Position numbers and translations under genes: made by a program
The notes under the pieces: model-generated
The model's database searches: none
What the model was told of the DNA's origin: nothing
Seen by the model: the letters and a program-made list of their open reading frames with translations, nothing else
Part shown: piece after piece, positions 59,576-64,000 of the stretch
Layout of the letters: each line of letters starts with the position of its first letter
Position numbering within the stretch: the first letter of the stretch is position 1
Origin: Closterium sp. NIES-65
Taxonomy: Eukaryota > Streptophyta > Zygnematophyceae > Desmidiales > Closteriaceae
Assembly: GCA_948144175.1 (NCBI GenBank)
Contig: CANXME010002409.1
Location: 1,555,001 to 1,619,000 of the forward strand
Direction: 5' to 3'
DNA: 64,000 bases

Positions 59576-60439
59576 ACGATGCCAAATGATCACTATAAGA
59601 AAGCAAGCTTTCTAAATGGAATTTTCCTTACAATATACAAGCTGGTCCATATCGTAAGTGTAATCCCCCATCGTTATTAGTGTAATGCAATAGCTCCCAA
59701 CGGAGCATCACCATCAATTTCATCTTCCCTCCAAAAGGTCCGCTCTTCAGGGCTTCAAATGTCCGACGATGGCTCTCTTGTAAGCCTAGGATCACCACCA
59801 CACCGACGTTTTCGCGCAGCGTTTGGGGCGACTCATGGGTAGGACCTCGAGATTTGGCCGCCGTTTCTAGAAACTGGCGAAAGGTGATGCGTGTCTTCCA
59901 TTTTCTCGCTAGTGCGTGTCTTCCCTTTCGCGAACGCGAAGAGCCTCTTCGCCTTCGCACCACGAAGGCCTCGCGTTTTTCGCGGAGAGCCGCGTTACCG
60001 CAAGGGGCAGCGGAAGACGAAGTTCCCGGGCCGCAGCTCCTTCCCAAACCTCCACCGGGAAATCGTTCTGCTCGTAGATTGGTTCCGGAAGATTGATTAG
60101 ACCAGATTTCCAGGCTGGGCAACATGTCGGCACAGACATCAGAAATCATCGGAGCCACAGGCTCGGCACCTGTGCGCGACGGAGCTTGTTTCGCCCGTCT
60201 CTTCATTCTCTCCTCCACAATTCCCCCACCACCCCTCCTTCCCACCTTCACCGCATCTACATATCCGCACTCCCACTTCTCTCCACATTCAGAGTTCCCT
60301 TGTTCTTCTATCCTCAGCAATTTCGAGATCTCACATTCAGTCTTCTCTTGTTTTCTATCCTAGCTACCACCTCGCAAGCACCCGAGCTGTGCAATTTGAG
60401 CATTCAACTTCCTCCTGACTCCAGTTTCACCAGTAATCA
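59576..60439. other. Non-transposon-like sequence upstream of the 248-codon ORF
   Basis: Base composition drops to ordinary GC. TGTAAGGAAAATTCC (minus, from 59632) shares its first 11 bases with the gypsy LTR start at 35432, but the match ends there. Bases 60190-60330 are pyrimidine-rich with short Ser/Pro frames, as in a 5' untranslated region. A minus-strand frame of 230 codons (59628-60320) has no motif that I recognise and overlaps this region; I do not call it a gene. No clear TATA box is seen. Confidence 0.4.
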
Positions 60440-61186
60440 ATGGCAGTCACTGGTGTGTTTTCCTGCGTCTCCTCGTCGGCAGAATACCCAACCTTCGCTG
60501 CAGCGCTGAGCCTTTGGAAGTCCCGCAGTTCTGTAAAGCAGTCCCAGGCGAAAGCACCGGTGGCCTCCGCGACTCAATGCGCGGCTGCAGACGACAATGA
60601 CGCGCGTGACTCCGTGTGCGAGGACAAGGAGCGCGAGCAAGGCAGTCCCAGCACCGACGACACCAGCAACACCGTCGTTTGTAACGAAAACAGCAACACG
60701 CCGCAGTGCTCGCCGATTAGCACCCTGACATCGTTCAGCAGCATCGGCAGCACCTCAAGTACCTCGAGCAGCAGCGACAGCAGCAGCTTCGGCGAAGCGT
60801 GCAACGGTGTGAACACCGACTGCAGCAACAGTGCGTTAAGGTCATCCTGTGTGAGTGTAAAGGCGATGGGTGGTGAAGACATGAAATCGAGCACACGCGA
60901 GTCTTCTGCTGTCCAGCAACCTGTGAGGCGAATGGCATCCAGTAATACGAGGGAGCTCCCTTCGCGGATTTCCAGGCCATGCAGCACACGAGCAGGCGGG
61001 AAAGTGAACGGAGAGGTCAAGGCAGCGGATGCACCGCGAGCTGTGCTTGTCCGACAAGAATCTTCAAGGAGCAGCATAGCACGGCAGCAAGAGAGCAAAG
61101 GGGGTCGTCTTGTCTCTGCTAGGTCCGGGAAAGTGCCTACCAGGATTTCCAAGGTAGCTGCAAGACGACCTCCGTGGAGGCCTTAA
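60440..61186 (+). CDS. Unrecognised 248-codon Ser-rich protein
   Basis: ATG in context ATCAATGG after a pyrimidine-rich stretch, TAA at 61184-61186. The N-terminus (MAVTGVFSCVSSSAEYPTF) is mildly hydrophobic and Cys-containing. The middle (about 40-140) is Ser/Thr/Asn-rich and acidic, with a run of Ser around 108-118. The C-terminal half is basic, with spaced RxS motifs (RQESSRSSIARQ, SRISRPCS, RISKVAARR). No known domain, no clear membrane segment. The composition suggests an intrinsically disordered protein, possibly nuclear or a phosphorylation target, which is inference. Balanced codon use and lack of repeats distinguish it from the surrounding repeats. It could be one exon of a larger gene or a chance ORF. 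The start is uncertain: other ATGs lie upstream (60093, 60124) in other frames. Confidence 0.45.
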   Translation: MAVTGVFSCVSSSAEYPTFAAALSLWKSRSSVKQSQAKAPVASATQCAAADDNDARDSVCEDKEREQGSPSTDDTSNTVVCNENSNTPQCSPISTLTSFSSIGSTSSTSSSSDSSSFGEACNGVNTDCSNSALRSSCVSVKAMGGEDMKSSTRESSAVQQPVRRMASSNTRELPSRISRPCSTRAGGKVNGEVKAADAPRAVLVRQESSRSSIARQQESKGGRLVSARSGKVPTRISKVAARRPPWRP

Positions 61187-62235
61187 AACGGCTGTTCAGC
61201 AGAGAGGGATGAAGCATGCACGGAGGAACCATTGTGGACGCTTGGCATAAAGGAGCATGACTGAACAATGGTGCTCAGACATTGACTGAGAAGGCATGTG
61301 GTGATGGTGGTGTGGTGTTGGTTCATAAAAGTGGAGCTTCATGGCTGATGGCATCACGGTGCTGCTGAAGCAGCCTGGAGCCTTGTACCATAGATGAGGA
61401 GGGTGCTAAACACATTTGGCAGGCTTCTATGCCCCTGATATGGGACAATCCTAGCAAAGTTAGATGCAGATAGCTAGTGCACTAGCGGTGCGTAGATAGT
61501 TTGATTATTGCTAGATGGCAATCTTTATTGAGTGTAAATCAGTGGCAGAACAAAATCTGGTGTACGGTACTTGCAAACAAAAAACGCAAGAGGGTATTGA
61601 CAGAACTAACATTAAAGCCCGGGGTCAGCATGGTAAATTATCAAGTTATGTGTATTTGAAATAGGCTGTATGCGAGATCTGCGAAGCCTATTTCGGTTGG
61701 CTGCCCTTGGCGAGAACAGTTTTCCGCCGCAAACAAGTGAACATTTCGCACTCACCAATCCTGCGAATCCCACCAACCCAAAGCGACAAATGTGTCGCAC
61801 ACATCCTCTCTCACACATCCTCTCTTGCATCGAGCATGGAAAGTGTTGCTCAACCGAAGTCACCTCACCACAGAATCAGCTCGATGCTAACGGGAAATAG
61901 AAAAACTGAGCAAGCAAAGCACGTGCTGGTTATCAACGCCACCTACTCAACGCCACAACAGAAACGTGTTCGAGACGATCCTTACCCCAGATTACTTGGG
62001 TAACGACCATCGCAGGAGCTGGCAACAGCAAAGTGTAGGAACGTGCAAGCGCGATTGCACTAACGGGAAGAAGGTCGTGATGACAGACTGGAGACTACGG
62101 GTAGCTAGGCACAACAAGAAACGACGAGTGTATTGGAGTCGTTGTGACTAGCCAGGGGGAAGAAAGCGGACTAGATTCGGCTCGCGCACCAAGCGCCGAG
62201 CAGCACTCGCTCGCCACATTTAGCTGCTCGCGTTC
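61187..62235. other. Stretch without a supported gene
   Basis: Moderate-GC sequence; possible 3' untranslated part of the ORF at 60440. TTTATTGAGTGTAAAT at about 61526 includes TGTAA, which could be a polyadenylation signal (weak). Short frames (61612-61863 minus; 61670-61900 and 61707-62003 plus) show no recognisable motif. Confidence 0.4.
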
Positions 62236-62545
62236 TGTGCGACGCGGAGCCCGCATTCCTTGCGACGCGGAGCCCGCATTCCTCGCGACGCGGATCTCGC
62301 ATTTCAGGCGGATCTGATCCCGCCCTCCAGTCGACGCGGAGCCCGCGTTCCCGGCGACACGGAGTCCGCGTTCCAGACGACGCGGAGCCCGCGTTCCAGA
62401 CGACGCGGAGCCCGCGTTCCAGACGACGCGGAGTCCGCGTTCCAGACGACGCGGAGCCCGCGTTCCAGACGACGCGGAGTCCGCGTTCCAGACGACGCGG
62501 AGCCCGCGTTCCAGACAACACGGAGCTCGCGTTCCCGGCGACGAG
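62236..62545 (+). repeat. 23 bp tandem repeat
   Basis: Unit GCGTTCCAGACGACGCGGAG plus CCC, with GAGTCC/GAGCCC variants and degenerate units at both ends (about 13 units by eye). Because 23 is not a multiple of 3, the translation cycles through all frames (RRGARVPDDAESAFQTTRSP..), giving open frames on both strands that are not genes. Confidence 0.9.
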
Positions 62546-62771
62546 AAGCGCGCCCTCCAGGTGACCTGGCTACGACCACCGCGCGCACAACTAAAGTGGA
62601 TACTGCGGAGTGACGGGGAGCAAGGTGCAGCACACGCCCCTGCGGATCGCTACAGAGGATAGCCCAGGTGAGTGCCCAATTCTCTGCTACTGCGACTATA
62701 GTACAGCGACAATGGTCGCTGCTGCCTTGAGGGTCCTATCACGCTCACGTGTCACGAGGCAAAGGCACACA

Positions 62772-64000
62772 ACTGCAACCAGAGTTGCTGCTGCCTTGGG
62801 CTTGCTTTCACCACTGTAAACCCACCTGTTCTGTCCCAAGGCAGCAACATCTTTGGATGCTGCTGCCTTGGGCTTGCTTTCACCATTGTAAACCCACCTG
62901 TTCAGTCCCAAGGCAGCAGCACCTCTGGATGCTGCTGCCTTGGGCCTGGTTTCAGCACCATGCCTCCACCTGTTCAGTCCCCAGGCAGCAACAACCAGAG
63001 TTGCTACTGCCTTGGGCTTGTTTTCACCACTGTAAACCCACCTGTTCTGTCCCAAGGCAGCAGCACCTCTGGATGCTGCTGCCTTGGGCCTGGTTTCAGC
63101 ACCATGCCTCCACCTGTTCAGTCCCCTACTGCCTTGGGTTTGCTTTCACCACTGTAAACCCACCTGTTCTGTCCCAAGGCAGCAGCACCTCTCGATGCTG
63201 CTGCCTTGGGCCTGGTTTCAGCACCATGCCTCCACCTGTTCAGTCCCCTACTGCCTTGGGTTTGCTTTCACCACTGTAAACCCACCTGTTCTGTCCCAAG
63301 GCAGCAGCACCTCTGGATGCTGCTGCCTTGGGCCTGGTTTCAGCACCATGCCTCCACCTGTTCAATCCCCAGGCAGAAACCACCAGAGTTGCTACTGCCT
63401 TGGGCTTGCTTTCACCACTGTAAACCCACCTGTTCAGTCCCAAGGCAGCAACATCTTTGGATGCTGCTGCCTTGGGCTTGCTTTCACCATTGTAAACCCA
63501 CCTGTTCTGTCCCAAGGCAGCAGCACCTCTGGATGCTGCTGCCTTGGGCCTGGTTTCAGCACCATGCCTCCACCTGTTCAGTCCCCAGGCAGCAACAACC
63601 AGAGTTGCTGCTGCCTTGGGCTTGCTTTCACCACTGTAAACCCACCTGTTCTGTCCCAAGGCAGCAGCACCTCTGGATGCTGCTGCCTTGGGCCTGGTTT
63701 CAGCACCATGCCTCCACCTGGTGAGTCCCCAGGCAGCAACAACCAGAGTTGCTACTGCCTTGGGCTTGCTTTCACCACTGTAAACCCACCTGTTCAGTCC
63801 CAAGGCAGCAACATCTTTGGATGCTGCTGCCTTGGGCTTGCTTTCACCATTGTAAACCCACCTGTTCAGTCCCAAGGCAGCAGCACCTCTGGATGCTGCT
63901 GCCTTGGGCCTGGTTTCAGCACCATGCCTCCACCTGTTCAGTCCCCAGGCAGCAACAACCAGAGTTGCTGCTGCCTTGGGCTTGCTTTCACCACTGTAAA
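62772..64000 (+). repeat. 72 bp tandem repeat with internal inverted repeat, running off the window
   Basis: About 17 units of 72 bp. Two main types alternate irregularly: one with TTGGGCTTGCTTTCACCA.TGTAAACCC and one with TTGGGCCTGGTTTCAGCACC. Most units contain TGCTGCTGCCTTGGG and CCCAAGGCAGCAGCA, a 15 bp perfect inverted repeat with a 34 base spacer. Since 72 is divisible by 3, one frame stays open for more than 170 codons on each strand; the plus-strand product would repeat LPWACFHHCKPTCSVPRQQ plus HLWML (24 residues). No start, promoter or known domain supports a protein. Confidence 0.92.

Noticed and set aside
59605..59632. AAGCT as right target duplication of copia M and TGTAAGGAAAA as gypsy 5' LTR start
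   Set aside because: Matches of 5-11 bases only; no LTR end of M is present there and the gypsy LTR similarity stops after the first bases.
59628..60320. 230-codon minus-strand frame
   Set aside because: No recognisable motif, overlaps the likely 5' region of the plus-strand ORF; could be chance. Kept only as a mention.
62749..63875. Long open frames on both strands across the 72 bp array
   Set aside because: Repeat length is a multiple of three, so frames stay open by chance; no independent evidence of a protein.
62236..64000. CRISPR-like array
   Set aside because: Contiguous tandem repeats with no unique spacers, in a eukaryotic retrotransposon context.

Overview
This window looks like nuclear, repeat-dominated DNA of a green-lineage eukaryote, most likely a streptophyte alga or other early-branching plant. 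The evidence is LTR retrotransposons primed by an initiator-Met-tRNA-like site (TGGTATCAGAGC and variants), AGGGTTT/telo-box-like motifs in many LTRs, and very GC-rich coding sequence. From memory the Gag-Pol style resembles zygnematophyte (Closterium-like) copia elements; that is an unverified impression. Over 90 percent of the window is LTR retrotransposon. I see no rRNA, tRNA or CRISPR.

Layout, left to right. (1) 1-1651: leader and 5' LTR of a minus-strand element, next to the 3' end of a plus-strand non-coding element. (2) 1652-8194: decayed minus-strand copia 'A', split by a 1.6 kb non-coding TRIM-like element (5168-6768, TSD TGGGC). (3) 8195-29009: two tandem copies of long-LTR copia family 'B' sharing one LTR. 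The first (RT-RNase H only) is split by an intact short-LTR copia 'C' (8586-15802, TSD GTTGG, 1988-codon polyprotein). The second (Gag-PR-IN at 18166-21264, RT-RNase H at 26148-27810) is split by minus-strand copia 'E' (21262-26142, TSD CCGAG). (4) 29010-35354: copia 'D' cut off before RT and fused to the leader and LTR of minus-strand element 'H'. (5) 35355-48533: a decayed minus-strand Ty3/gypsy element broken by near-intact copia 'G' (36548-44076, TSD CTAGG), a partial element 'J', and a 1.5 kb TRIM-like element (46956-48422, TSD CGTCG). (6) 48534-59575: internally deleted minus-strand copia 'M', itself host to a solo LTR (51593-51721, TSD GTAGA) and to decayed copia 'F' (52013-58720, TSD GCAGC). 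(7) 59576-64000: the only non-transposon-like stretch, with one unrecognised 248-codon ORF and two tandem arrays (23 bp and 72 bp).

Apart from B and the gypsy element, the elements form one superfamily. They share very short LTRs (about 110-245 bp, starting TGTCA/TGTCAG/TGTCC), a common LTR stem-loop, a long GC-rich tandem-repeat leader, a Gag with an expanded Cys/His motif (C-X13-C-X3-H-X4-C), a low-complexity linker between integrase and RT, and a common 3' non-coding block ending in a polypurine hairpin. The non-coding elements keep the cis-acting parts and lack all proteins, so C- or G-like elements are the plausible helpers. All boundaries, TSDs and mismatch counts were read by eye.
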